Shown here piece after piece: positions 25,952 to 34,621 of a DNA stretch of 64,000 nt (positions are counted from its first letter, which is position 1; each line of letters starts with the position of its first letter). Source of the stretch: an uncultured Paraprevotella sp. (lineage in GTDB: Bacteria; Bacteroidota; Bacteroidia; Bacteroidales; Bacteroidaceae); the NCBI GenBank assembly GCA_910586505.1, contig CAJUGV010000006.1:276-64275 (forward strand). The letters are read 5' to 3'. Below the pieces are notes generated by a model. That model had not been told where the DNA came from and ran no database searches. It was given only the letters and a program-made list of their open reading frames with translations. The translations under genes and the position numbers were made by a program.

Positions 25952-28900
25952 TTAGAATTCCACTGTTACACCAAAAGTAAATGATTTAGCACGCGGTGTC
26001 TGGGCATTATCGGTTGTCACGCCATAGCCTCCGTATCCCATTTCCGGGTCAACTCCCGAATACTTGGTCAGACAGAACAAGTTGTTCGCACTCGCATAGA
26101 AACGCAACGCATTCAAACCGATCTTCTTTAAACTCTTGTCCGACAGACTATATGAAAGCTGCAGGTAGTTCAAACGAAGGAAAGTACCGTCTTCCACGAA
26201 ACGATCGCTAATCATCGTATTGTAATTGGCCACCTTTTCCGACTCCATCATGGCACGGGGAACCGTGGTTATATCACCCTCCTTACGCCAACGATAGTTC
26301 ACTGCCTGACTCTGATTATTGTTCGTGCTCATGCTTTCCATATTCAAACGCGCCATGTTGACCACATCGTAATCCACGCGATAGTTGAACTGTGCATTCA
26401 AAGCCCACTTTCCATAATAGAACTTCAGTCCGAATCCACCCGTCAACTTAGGCAAAGAATTACCGAGGTAAACAACGTCGAGCTGGTTGATATTACCGTC
26501 ATGATTAACATCTTCATAAATAGCGTCACCGCCTTTGAATTCATAATAACCGGTACCGGTTGTAGAATAATTGAAACGCATCTGCAACGGATCTCCACGC
26601 AAGTCACGTATAATCTCTCCATTTGCATTATAAACCAGCGGAGCCGTACTACCGTTTGCCGCAAACTGTTCTAAGAAAGCACGCGCCTTAGCCTGTGCTT
26701 CAGGATTACGGCTACTGCGAGACGCACGGTCATTATTCAAATAAGTTTCATAATTATATTGGTATACTCCCTTACAACGATATCCGTAAATAGCACCGAA
26801 CGGATTATCGATCTGTACACGTTGCAACAGCACTGCATTCTTGGGTTCCCATTCCTTATTCAAAGACTCCAACAATGTCGGATCTAACTTCTTGATGACA
26901 TTACGGTTGTTGGCGAAAGTCACATTCACATCCATCGAGAACTTGCCTTTCTCCACGAGTTTGTTGGTATTGATATTGAATTCCCAACCCTTATTGTTCA
27001 TGTCGCCGGCGTTACGGTAACTGTACACAGGAAAACCTGTACTATGAGGAATAGCGAAATTAGCCATCAACATGTCTTTCGTAGTCTGGGTGTAAAGGTT
27101 CAGGTCCATAGTAATCTTGTTGTCCCAGAATCCCAAATCGAAACCGACATTCCATGTGTATTTCAACTCCATCTTCAATGTATTCAATTTCAGATTCAGC
27201 GGAGTCATGGACGGCTGTCCCAAATAAGTTCCTCCCGAAGCCAGTTTGTTCACATAAAGATAATCCTGATTAGGCTGATTACCTACCATACCCCATCCCG
27301 GACGAACAGAAAGCATAGACAACCACTTATGTGTTTTCTCCATCCAAGGCTCGTCCACAATGTTCCAACGTCCCGATACTGCGGGGAACACATTCCAACG
27401 CTTGCTCGGGCCGAATTTTGTAGTTCCGTCCATACGAGCCGACACATCAAATATATAACGCTCCTTATAAGCATAATGTGCGGAGAATGTATAGTACAGA
27501 CTGCGCCAACGGCCGAACCCACTAGACATACCCGGCAATACACCACCGGCACTCGGTGACTCTATACCATGCGGCAATCCGTGCACACTGGTACTCTGAT
27601 CACTGGACGTTCCCGAAACCAACTGGAACCGGCCCATGGTCATAAACGCATGATCCTCATTCAGGAAGTGAGGAGTAAAGGTCAAAGTATGCGTGGTAGT
27701 GAAAGCCAAACTCTTGGATGACGCACTGGAACCGGCACTTACACCTGTAGCATTCCAAGCCTCGGTGGTAAGATCACGCGGATAATAGGTATCCGTATAC
27801 GAGTTAAACACGTTCATCACAACCTTTCCGTTATAGGTCAACCGATGCTTCGTATCATCCAATCCGAGGAAGTCATACTGAATTTCCAATTTCGGATCAA
27901 CAGCGTAAGTCTTGTTTCTGTTCTTGGCATAATCCGCACTTGCCAACGGATTGACAATGGCACGCTGGTCTTTCAATTGGTCGTCAGCTCTTAACATATG
28001 ATAATAGCGTCCCATAGAACGTCCCTGCTCATCTTCCTCATAAATAGCCAAGTTAGGCATCTTACGATAAGCGATGGCCAGCAAATTATCCGAATTTCGC
28101 TGATTATCCGTGTAGGTAAAAGAGAAGTCACTGATAATCTTGATACGGTCGCTCACATAATAGTCCAAAGCCATGCGCGTAGTAAAACGGTCCAATTGCT
28201 GCTTAATAATAGAACCCGTCTCATGGTCATAACCGGCACTGATACGGAACATGGCCTTTTCACCACCTCCGGTAATATTAATATTGTGGTTCTGTCTGAA
28301 ACCCACTTGCTTCACTTCTTTCACCCAGTCTGTATTATTATTGAAAGCCTGCCACTCGGAGAACCCCTGACCTGCCACATAATAGTTCAGTTCGGGAATA
28401 TTGGCTGCCACGTCGCTTTGACGCGGATTAAAATACGCCTCTTTCAACATCATAGTGTATTGGTCTCCCGTAAGAAGCTCCACACCATCGGGCTGATACG
28501 TCCCTGTCAGACGGAATGAATAAGAAAGACGAGGTTTGCCCCTCTTACCACGCTTCGTGATAATCTCTATCACACCGTTGGCACCTTGCGAACCCCAGAT
28601 AGCCGTTGCTGCCGCATCCTTGAGTACACTGATTTTTTGAATATCCTCAGGATTGATATTCAGCAACTGAGCGAACTTCTCATCATTAGCTGTATTGATA
28701 TCGAAATCAGACTGGTCTACATTCCAAACGTCACCATTCACCACAATAAGCGGCTCACTGCTGGTCAGCGTACTGATGGTGGATGCACCACGAAGACGCA
28801 TAGTCGTTCCCGCACCCAGGTTACCTGAATTAGCCACAATATCAAGACCGGAAATACGTCCCTGCAAGGCCTCATCTACAGAAGTAAGTCCCAATCCCTC

Positions 28901-29317
28901 AAACTCTTTAGCATCGATGGTCTGGGATGCAAAAGAAACTTCTTTTTCGGGAATGGCCAAACCGGAAGTCTGCATTCTCTTCTTGGCCTTTACCTCAACG
29001 GTTTTCAGCACCATAGCATCTTCGAGCGTCACTTGATACACCTTCTTGTTAATCGGAAGCAACTGCGCTTTCATTCCGACATAACTGATCTTCAACTTAT
29101 TCTTGGCACTCTTGATTTTCAATGTAAAATTACCGTTAAAATCAGTCACCGTCGCTGATATATTACGATTAGAAGCATCTATTTCAACCACGGCAGCACC
29201 TACTACAGGTCCGAACGAGTCAGACACCGTACCGCTCACAGCCGTGATGCCCTGAGCATTAGCCCACACCGACACGGCCATGAAGCAACATAATATATAA
29301 TATTTGATATTTTTCAT
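25952..29317 (-). CDS. SusC/RagA-family TonB-dependent outer-membrane transporter (SusC-1)
   Basis: A 1121-residue transporter: signal peptide (SVWANAQ), N-terminal beta-sandwich (VSGTVSDSFGPVVGAAVVEIDASN), plug with SusC marks (SSEPLIVVNGDVWNVDQSD; ISVLKDAAATAIWGSQGANGVIEIITKRG), and the barrel ending ANNLFCLTKYSGVDPEMGYGGYG...FTFGVTVEF. It has the classic layout and is closer to typical SusC than the second copy. The ATG at 29317 begins one base after the stop of FAS1-A; another ATG 12 bases upstream would overlap that gene. Confidence 0.96.
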   Translation of the reverse strand: MKNIKYYILCCFMAVSVWANAQGITAVSGTVSDSFGPVVGAAVVEIDASNRNISATVTDFNGNFTLKIKSAKNKLKISYVGMKAQLLPINKKVYQVTLEDAMVLKTVEVKAKKRMQTSGLAIPEKEVSFASQTIDAKEFEGLGLTSVDEALQGRISGLDIVANSGNLGAGTTMRLRGASTISTLTSSEPLIVVNGDVWNVDQSDFDINTANDEKFAQLLNINPEDIQKISVLKDAAATAIWGSQGANGVIEIITKRGKRGKPRLSYSFRLTGTYQPDGVELLTGDQYTMMLKEAYFNPRQSDVAANIPELNYYVAGQGFSEWQAFNNNTDWVKEVKQVGFRQNHNINITGGGEKAMFRISAGYDHETGSIIKQQLDRFTTRMALDYYVSDRIKIISDFSFTYTDNQRNSDNLLAIAYRKMPNLAIYEEDEQGRSMGRYYHMLRADDQLKDQRAIVNPLASADYAKNRNKTYAVDPKLEIQYDFLGLDDTKHRLTYNGKVVMNVFNSYTDTYYPRDLTTEAWNATGVSAGSSASSKSLAFTTTHTLTFTPHFLNEDHAFMTMGRFQLVSGTSSDQSTSVHGLPHGIESPSAGGVLPGMSSGFGRWRSLYYTFSAHYAYKERYIFDVSARMDGTTKFGPSKRWNVFPAVSGRWNIVDEPWMEKTHKWLSMLSVRPGWGMVGNQPNQDYLYVNKLASGGTYLGQPSMTPLNLKLNTLKMELKYTWNVGFDLGFWDNKITMDLNLYTQTTKDMLMANFAIPHSTGFPVYSYRNAGDMNNKGWEFNINTNKLVEKGKFSMDVNVTFANNRNVIKKLDPTLLESLNKEWEPKNAVLLQRVQIDNPFGAIYGYRCKGVYQYNYETYLNNDRASRSSRNPEAQAKARAFLEQFAANGSTAPLVYNANGEIIRDLRGDPLQMRFNYSTTGTGYYEFKGGDAIYEDVNHDGNINQLDVVYLGNSLPKLTGGFGLKFYYGKWALNAQFNYRVDYDVVNMARLNMESMSTNNNQSQAVNYRWRKEGDITTVPRAMMESEKVANYNTMISDRFVEDGTFLRLNYLQLSYSLSDKSLKKIGLNALRFYASANNLFCLTKYSGVDPEMGYGGYGVTTDNAQTPRAKSFTFGVTVEF

Positions 29318-29318
29318 T

Positions 29319-32189
29319 TTATTTGTCATTAGGGTTAAACATCACACCCTTCTCATAAGATTCATTCATCTCACTTGAATAAAGCAAAGGTTTGTCTATC
29401 AAATGTACTACAGCCGTAGAAGAGTTGTAAATACGTGTAGCATAGTCTATACGCGCACATCTCGGCTGTTCTGAATCCGCTTTACCGTCGTTATCACTCA
29501 CACCGGTACGGAAACGATATTCACGTGCAAAATGATTACCCTCCACTACTTTTCTCGGAGTTGTTGAAACAGCATGTCCCGGCGAATCCTGACATATAAT
29601 ACTAAAGTTATCCGTATTGCCCGTTCCGCTCAACGACAAAGTTGCGAAACGCCCGTTCTTCAGCAATGAACTTTCATATTCTCCGTTTCTTACAGAATGC
29701 GCATTAAGATAAATGGCATTATTCTGTATATGGTAGCGAACAAAACTCTCAATGCTGTCGTTCTTCATATCCCTTATCTTCGTCAGTTCTTCACCACGAT
29801 AAGGATCTTCTTCATTTTCAATTTCCTCAGACAACTGTTCAACCTCACGCCAATCCGGAAGCACGCTCAGCTTATAGAGTTTCTTTATCTCCTCTGAACG
29901 TGGCACATACACCGTATAGTTGAAGTTGTCCATCACATTAATGGTCTTCCCGTTCGATACGGTCTTAGGCTGCTTATTACCACTGGTACTTTGACCCGTC
30001 GTATAGTCATAGAACTCATTCACCAAACGTCCTTCGTTCCCCATGTGCTCCAGAATTTGATAGAACTCGGCATAGTCAGACGTCTCACTATTATCGCCGA
30101 TCAAATCAGAGAGCACAGTCATCACGGATTTGGATGCAGACATCGGAACTTCTTTATCCACAATGAATGCCATACCGTTTCCCGACGGATTATGCCCCAT
30201 GTCATAATAACCTTCGACAGCTCTTACTCCCATAGGCTCCCAGTTCCCATTCTGAGCGATCTCCTTTCGATACGGTGTATAGATCTGCACGTTATTACCC
30301 GGATTGTCAAGAACGACCGGCATTCCTCCTTTCGTCACCCAAAGTTCTTTTCCGGTGCCGGGATCTACCCCGTCTTTTACTATAATACAGTTGTCCAAGA
30401 TGTCAGACATTCTGTTCTTTATATAGTCGTCCTCGGTGCTTCCCTGCGACCATGTAGTAATAGGAGTGCCCTTGACAAGTCCTCCCATACCGTCACTGGT
30501 AGCCCGATAACGGCGGCATCTAACTTTCTTCTGTCTGTCATCATAATAAAACTCCGTCAATGTCTTCTGTGATTTATGATAGTCTACAGGATCAACATAA
30601 TTCTGCAAAGCCTCCATTGTCGGAATGATAAACATGTATTCGGAATCCATAGACTTCAGATAAGCATCATAAGCCAGGTTCACAATGGCCCAGTTCATAA
30701 TCTTCAGATTATCGAAGATCAGAGTCGGATAATATACAGAAGAATAAGCAGGAACCTTATATACTTCGTTAGACTTGTACACCATTCCATTGCTTCCTAT
30801 CTCACATGAGAACACACCGGTCTGACCTCCGGGCTGCCCCACTTCCAAACCTAAATTATACTGTGCGGAGTTGCTCACGGAACCAAACTTGCTGGGTACG
30901 GTAGCCACCAGGGAAGCCCGCATGAACTCATCCAGCATCTCCACTATAATGTTATCAGGTATGGAGTCTACATTATGATTATAACGGTCGTACAAAGCAG
31001 CGCCGCTTCCCGCGAAGAAAGCCTCGAACGCCTTATTGGTAGGTGCTATAATAACAGACATGTCCTCGTCCGACGTCACTCTGCGCTGTCCGTCGGCATA
31101 GGCATTCCATCCCGGATCAAAGAGCAACATATCCTCTACCTGCAATCCATTAACGATAAACAAGGAATTATTCTGTCCGTGCACATCCGCGTTCAGATTA
31201 TCCCGTTTCAAGAATCCCCTGTTCAAATAACGCCAGACAAAAAGACTATCCACATTATCACCGGTATTGAGATTATACTGTTCGGTCTCATCCCGTCCGG
31301 CATATACAGGAACGCAGAAACGGTCAAGCAGACTACTGAATACAGACAATTCCTGATCATTTCTGATAACCTCTGCCACTGGACGCAAAGGAACAGGCAC
31401 CCCATCAAGCACCTGAATGTAACCGTTCTGACAGGTTATGTCTTTTTCAGCCACACGGCGGCCGTTCACATAAGCTTCACTATTATCCCGGCACAAGCCG
31501 TTGGTAAGGAAATTCAGGTCGTCACCCGTGATTGAACGGGCCTGCATGAACGACGGCAACAAATGGTTCATCAACACGTTCTTGTCGTCACGCATCACGA
31601 CCATCTTCTTGTCGCCACCATCCGGATACTGCATCCGGAACTTCTTCCAATACGAATTATCCGGCATATCGGACGCCGTAAGTTTCGGGACACTGTCATA
31701 CACGGAGAAATTTGTAGTGCGGCGCATACGTACTCCCTCGCGCGGTTCAGCATCTCCGGAAGGAATACTGGACATTAGTTCGATCAAATAGGCACTGTTC
31801 ACAAGAGAAGAGTTGAAAAGAAGCTTCTTCTGGGAAACAGTCAACTCCCCATAATTCTTCGCGCCCCATGAATTGTTTTTGAAAAACGCCTCATAAGCCT
31901 CATCCGGAGCCACAAAGAACGTCTTGGACCCGGTAAGGCGCAATGTTCTGGCATTTGCGGTCTCACCATTCACATCTACCGGCGACACATCCCCATCATT
32001 GATAAGGGCCAGCGCTGTTGTAAAATTACCTCGCTTCTCCAATTCCTCATAAATACTGCTGCCAAGCCAGTCAGGCTGCCCCGTAAGTAATTCATCCTCA
32101 CAAGACACCCACAAGCCGCCCATTGCAAGCAATATTCCGGCGGAAAAGGTCAGACGATACATTTTAAATTTAATGTTACTGCCTTTCAT
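29319..32189 (-). CDS. FAS1 (fasciclin) domain lipoprotein A, first gene of the operon
   Basis: A 956-residue lipoprotein with lipobox GGLWVSC followed by EDELLTGQ. FAS1-like segments appear at ~43-150 (IYEELEKRGNFTTALALINDG...SKTFFVAPDEAYEAFFKNNSWG), ~280-440 (VIRNDQELSVFSSLLDRFCVP...DMSVIIAPTNKAFEAFFAGSG) and ~665-850 (VMTVLSDLIGDNSETSDYAEFYQILEHMGNEGRLV...FNYTVYVPRSEEIKKLY). The F-x-V/I-x-A/V-P-x-x-x-x pattern is the FAS1 core. It heads the seven-gene operon after a long structured leader and is the largest lipoprotein of the locus. The role is unknown; binding of a ligand or a surface partner is likely. Confidence 0.87.
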   Translation of the reverse strand: MKGSNIKFKMYRLTFSAGILLAMGGLWVSCEDELLTGQPDWLGSSIYEELEKRGNFTTALALINDGDVSPVDVNGETANARTLRLTGSKTFFVAPDEAYEAFFKNNSWGAKNYGELTVSQKKLLFNSSLVNSAYLIELMSSIPSGDAEPREGVRMRRTTNFSVYDSVPKLTASDMPDNSYWKKFRMQYPDGGDKKMVVMRDDKNVLMNHLLPSFMQARSITGDDLNFLTNGLCRDNSEAYVNGRRVAEKDITCQNGYIQVLDGVPVPLRPVAEVIRNDQELSVFSSLLDRFCVPVYAGRDETEQYNLNTGDNVDSLFVWRYLNRGFLKRDNLNADVHGQNNSLFIVNGLQVEDMLLFDPGWNAYADGQRRVTSDEDMSVIIAPTNKAFEAFFAGSGAALYDRYNHNVDSIPDNIIVEMLDEFMRASLVATVPSKFGSVSNSAQYNLGLEVGQPGGQTGVFSCEIGSNGMVYKSNEVYKVPAYSSVYYPTLIFDNLKIMNWAIVNLAYDAYLKSMDSEYMFIIPTMEALQNYVDPVDYHKSQKTLTEFYYDDRQKKVRCRRYRATSDGMGGLVKGTPITTWSQGSTEDDYIKNRMSDILDNCIIVKDGVDPGTGKELWVTKGGMPVVLDNPGNNVQIYTPYRKEIAQNGNWEPMGVRAVEGYYDMGHNPSGNGMAFIVDKEVPMSASKSVMTVLSDLIGDNSETSDYAEFYQILEHMGNEGRLVNEFYDYTTGQSTSGNKQPKTVSNGKTINVMDNFNYTVYVPRSEEIKKLYKLSVLPDWREVEQLSEEIENEEDPYRGEELTKIRDMKNDSIESFVRYHIQNNAIYLNAHSVRNGEYESSLLKNGRFATLSLSGTGNTDNFSIICQDSPGHAVSTTPRKVVEGNHFAREYRFRTGVSDNDGKADSEQPRCARIDYATRIYNSSTAVVHLIDKPLLYSSEMNESYEKGVMFNPNDK

Positions 32190-32191
32190 AT

Positions 32192-32206
32192 TTCCATTAG
32201 GTTAAT
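32192..32206. repeat. 15-bp direct repeat, copy at the FAS1-A start
   Basis: TTCCATTAGGTTAAT occurs here, 2 bases upstream of the FAS1-A ATG, and again at 32398-32412 in the same orientation. The two copies bracket the structured leader. Confidence 0.8.
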
Positions 32207-32253
32207 ATTTTACTTAGTTTTATTTTTCACTTGGTATTGAGATCAGGTCATTC

Positions 32254-32376
32254 TCAGGGAATCACTCTTGCGTCGCCCGCCCTCGTCCGGGAGTTGACCA
32301 ACAGTATGCCCACACAACTCTCGCGCCTGCCGCCTATCGCAAATAGCGGCCTGATTAAAGCATTGAAAATGTGCAT
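32254..32376 (-). CDS. Possible 40-codon leader ORF, or the trace of a conserved structured RNA
   Basis: Inside the leader of the FAS1/SusCD operon an ATG ORF of 40 codons begins MHIFNALIRPLFAIG and ends NSRTRAGDARVIP. It is GC-rich and Arg-rich compared with the AT-rich DNA around it. From memory, similar short hypothetical peptides ending in this way are annotated many times in Bacteroides genomes, which would fit either a true small protein or a repeated non-coding element whose reading frame is incidental. It ends 65 bases before FAS1-A. No Shine-Dalgarno sequence is seen. Confidence 0.4.
   Translation of the reverse strand: MHIFNALIRPLFAIGGRRESCVGILLVNSRTRAGDARVIP
32329..32350 (-). other. 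Stable hairpin in the operon leader
   Basis: An inverted repeat of 8 pairs with one bulged G and loop TTGCG: GCCGCTAT pairs with ATAGGCGGC. It sits in the middle of the leader ORF and would compete with its translation. Confidence 0.6.
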
Positions 32377-32397
32377 TCTGATATAGTTAAGTTCACA

Positions 32398-32412
32398 TTC
32401 CATTAGGTTAAT
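32398..32412. repeat. 15-bp direct repeat, promoter-proximal copy
   Basis: TTCCATTAGGTTAAT, identical to 32192-32206; the start-to-start distance is 206 bases. Confidence 0.8.
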
Positions 32413-32563
32413 TATTCATTTTTTATTAAATCAAGTGCACAATACGCCCACTTTTGGGTATCAAAGGTATAACATTTCCTTAAAAGAACATAATAAATTC
32501 CAATCTAATATCTAAAATATGCTTAAAAACATATTTCCACAAAACACCGGATTATTGACGCCC

Positions 32564-32586
32564 AAACCGGCAATCCTGTCCGGTTT
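32564..32586 (-). terminator. Possible weak terminator after the MFS gene
   Basis: A 7-bp inverted repeat AAACCGG/CCGGTTT with a 9-base loop lies 9 bases after the MFS stop. The T run after it is short (TTTGGG), so the call is weak. Confidence 0.35.
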
Positions 32587-32594
32587 TCGCCAGG

Positions 32595-33746
32595 TTACCT
32601 CCGCTTATTCTTCGCATACCATTCCCGGACAAAAAAGAAATGAAACAATCCGGCCACAACCGGCCACGCTAATATAATATAGGTATAATTATGCAAACCT
32701 CCGGAGCGGATGGCGCATGCGGCGGAATAGCCCGCCAAAAGCCCAGCCTCCCAGGCCAGAAGATAAGACGTATGCGCCGTGCCCCGCTCACAATGCTCGC
32801 AAATACGGATATAGGAAAGCAGATAACGACTGGTCACCACCCCGAGCCCTACACCGAGACTTACGGCCATAGCCCATAACCTCACGCCGATGACATCACC
32901 GGACAGGCACAGCAACACACAGATCATGAGAGCGGCGTATCCCATCGCAAATTCACCCTGCAAGTACCGGCCGAAAAACAGATAATGAACACACAAAGAC
33001 AACCAGAAGCCTATAGCCAGACACAAATAGAATACCGCCTCCTGATACAGCCCCAGTATCACACCCGCCCCAAAAACCACCACAAAAAGCGGAATAAAAA
33101 GCCGAACTCCCCGAGGGAGCCAGAAACGGTCGAGTGTGCATAAAGCCGGCTCCAGAGGAGCGCGGAAAGGAACTTTCACAGCCAGAATCAGCATCCCTGC
33201 AAAAACCTGAAGCCCGACCGCCAATGCGGCAAACAGCGGAATGCCGTAACAGACCGGTATTATAATGCCCGCCAAAGGACCGAAGACCAAGGCCAGACGG
33301 GTGAACCAATAATAGACGTGAGCCGCTTCGGTACGCATACGGGTATCGGACAAATCCAAAAGCAAGGTGCTGCCCAAAGCTATCTGGAAAACTCCGTAAG
33401 AGGCTCCCTGCACCACCCGGGCCAGACATTTGGACCACAGCGGAGCGGAGAAAAGAAAAACTGCCGTGGCACATATAATGCCTATTACCCCCCATAGCGC
33501 CACACTCTTCCGGCGATATGTATCCAGCCAATAGTTGCAGAAAGGAGACGACAGGCATACGCCGGTCATAAACAGAATGAAGGAAAGAAACAAACCGGCC
33601 CGACTTCCCCCTCCTGTCAGATCCGTACAGACAGGAGCCAACGCCATCAGCATGTATAAGGAAGTACATACACAGAAATCTGCCATGACGATTTTCAGAA
33701 AATCGGCATGCCACAGCGTATTATGCCCGAACTTACTCGCCGCCAC
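32595..33746 (-). CDS. MFS transporter
   Basis: A 383-residue inner-membrane protein with about 12 hydrophobic segments. After TM2 it has a degenerate MFS motif A (WLDTYRRKSVALWG), and TM4 carries RVVQGASYGVFQIALG, as in drug/metabolite efflux permeases. The substrate is unknown. The start is a GTG at 33746, three bases after the panB stop: the ATG at residue 21 would cut into TM1 (LWHADFLKIVMADFCVCTSLYMLMALAP). It is co-transcribed with panB. A pantoate-related or multidrug role is possible but not shown. Confidence 0.85.
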   Translation of the reverse strand: MAASKFGHNTLWHADFLKIVMADFCVCTSLYMLMALAPVCTDLTGGGSRAGLFLSFILFMTGVCLSSPFCNYWLDTYRRKSVALWGVIGIICATAVFLFSAPLWSKCLARVVQGASYGVFQIALGSTLLLDLSDTRMRTEAAHVYYWFTRLALVFGPLAGIIIPVCYGIPLFAALAVGLQVFAGMLILAVKVPFRAPLEPALCTLDRFWLPRGVRLFIPLFVVVFGAGVILGLYQEAVFYLCLAIGFWLSLCVHYLFFGRYLQGEFAMGYAALMICVLLCLSGDVIGVRLWAMAVSLGVGLGVVTSRYLLSYIRICEHCERGTAHTSYLLAWEAGLLAGYSAACAIRSGGLHNYTYIILAWPVVAGLFHFFFVREWYAKNKRR

Positions 33747-33749
33747 AAT

Positions 33750-34571
33750 TTAATATTGCTCGTTTTCGTTCGGAAAGGACCGGTCCTTCACATCGGCCAC
33801 ATATTGCCCGATAGCATCCGTCATCACCGCATGCAGATCGGCATACCGACGAAGAAACTTAGGCGAGAATCCCTTGTTCATACCCAGCATGTCGTTTACG
33901 ACCAGCACCTGACCGTCCACCGGAGCACCGGCCCCTATGCCTATGACCGGAATGCGCAGTTCGGAAGCCACACGCCCCGCCAGAACGGCCGGTATCTTCT
34001 CCAGCACAATGGCGAAACAGCCAGCCTCTTCCAGCAAATGCGCATCCGCCACAAGCTTCTCCGCCTCGGCTTCCTCGCGCGCCCGCACTGCATAAGTACC
34101 GAATTTATTGATACTCTGCGGCGTAAGCCCCAGATGCCCCATTACGGGAATACCGGCAGCCAGAATTGCTTTCACCGTATCGATGATTTCCTCGCCGCCC
34201 TCCAGTTTCAACGCATCGCATCCACTCTCCTTCATAATACGTATGGCATTGGTCACCCCCTCAGTAGGGTTGACCTGATAAGAACCGAACGGCATGTCGC
34301 AAACCACAAGCGCGCGTTCCACTCCATGCATCACGGATGTGGCATGGTATATCATCTGGTCCAACGTAATAGGAAGTGTCGTCGTATTGCCGGCCATCAC
34401 GTTAGATGCAGAGTCGCCCACCAGAATCACATCAATCCCCGCTCCATCCACAATGCGGGCTATCGTATAGTCATAAGAAGTAAGCATGGCTATCTTCTTT
34501 CCCTGCTGCTTCATTTCTATCAAACGATGCGTCGTAACCTTGCGTGTATCTTCTACCAAATATCCTGCCAT
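33750..34571 (-). CDS. panB: 3-methyl-2-oxobutanoate hydroxymethyltransferase
   Basis: A 273-residue TIM-barrel enzyme that makes ketopantoate from alpha-ketoisovalerate and methylene-tetrahydrofolate, the first step of pantothenate and CoA synthesis. Family motifs are clear: [31 protein letters not shown] near the N-terminus, [23 protein letters not shown], and [22 protein letters not shown] near the C-terminus. Metal-binding Asp and Glu residues lie in these motifs. panC and panD are not in the window. Confidence 0.97.
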   Translation of the reverse strand: MAGYLVEDTRKVTTHRLIEMKQQGKKIAMLTSYDYTIARIVDGAGIDVILVGDSASNVMAGNTTTLPITLDQMIYHATSVMHGVERALVVCDMPFGSYQVNPTEGVTNAIRIMKESGCDALKLEGGEEIIDTVKAILAAGIPVMGHLGLTPQSINKFGTYAVRAREEAEAEKLVADAHLLEEAGCFAIVLEKIPAVLAGRVASELRIPVIGIGAGAPVDGQVLVVNDMLGMNKGFSPKFLRRYADLHAVMTDAIGQYVADVKDRSFPNENEQY

Positions 34572-34599
34572 AACATTTATTTTTTTATGAAATCGACCG

Positions 34600-34607
34600 C
34601 AAAATTA
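34600..34607 (-). promoter_or_regulatory. -7 box for panB
   Basis: The minus strand reads TAATTTTG, matching TAnnTTTG, with a leader of about 22 nt. Confidence 0.5.
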
Positions 34608-34621
34608 ATCATTATTATCCG

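Larger units (their letters stand above)
32190..32469 (-). promoter_or_regulatory. Leader region of the FAS1/SusCD operon with structured element
   Basis: A -7 box TACCTTTG is present on the minus strand at 32462-32469, giving a leader of about 265 nt, far longer than the 10-60 nt leaders elsewhere in the window. The leader contains a stable hairpin at 32329-32350 (GCCGC and TAT paired with ATA and GCGGC, one bulged G, 5-base loop), a GGTCA...TGACC long-range pair, and a 40-codon ORF, all between two 15-bp direct repeats. The AT content jumps at the edges of the element. Confidence 0.6.

Noticed and set aside
32192..32412. Insertion sequence or integrated element at the operon leader
   Set aside because: No transposase or terminal inverted repeats; I keep it as a possible repeated or regulatory element, not as a called mobile element.
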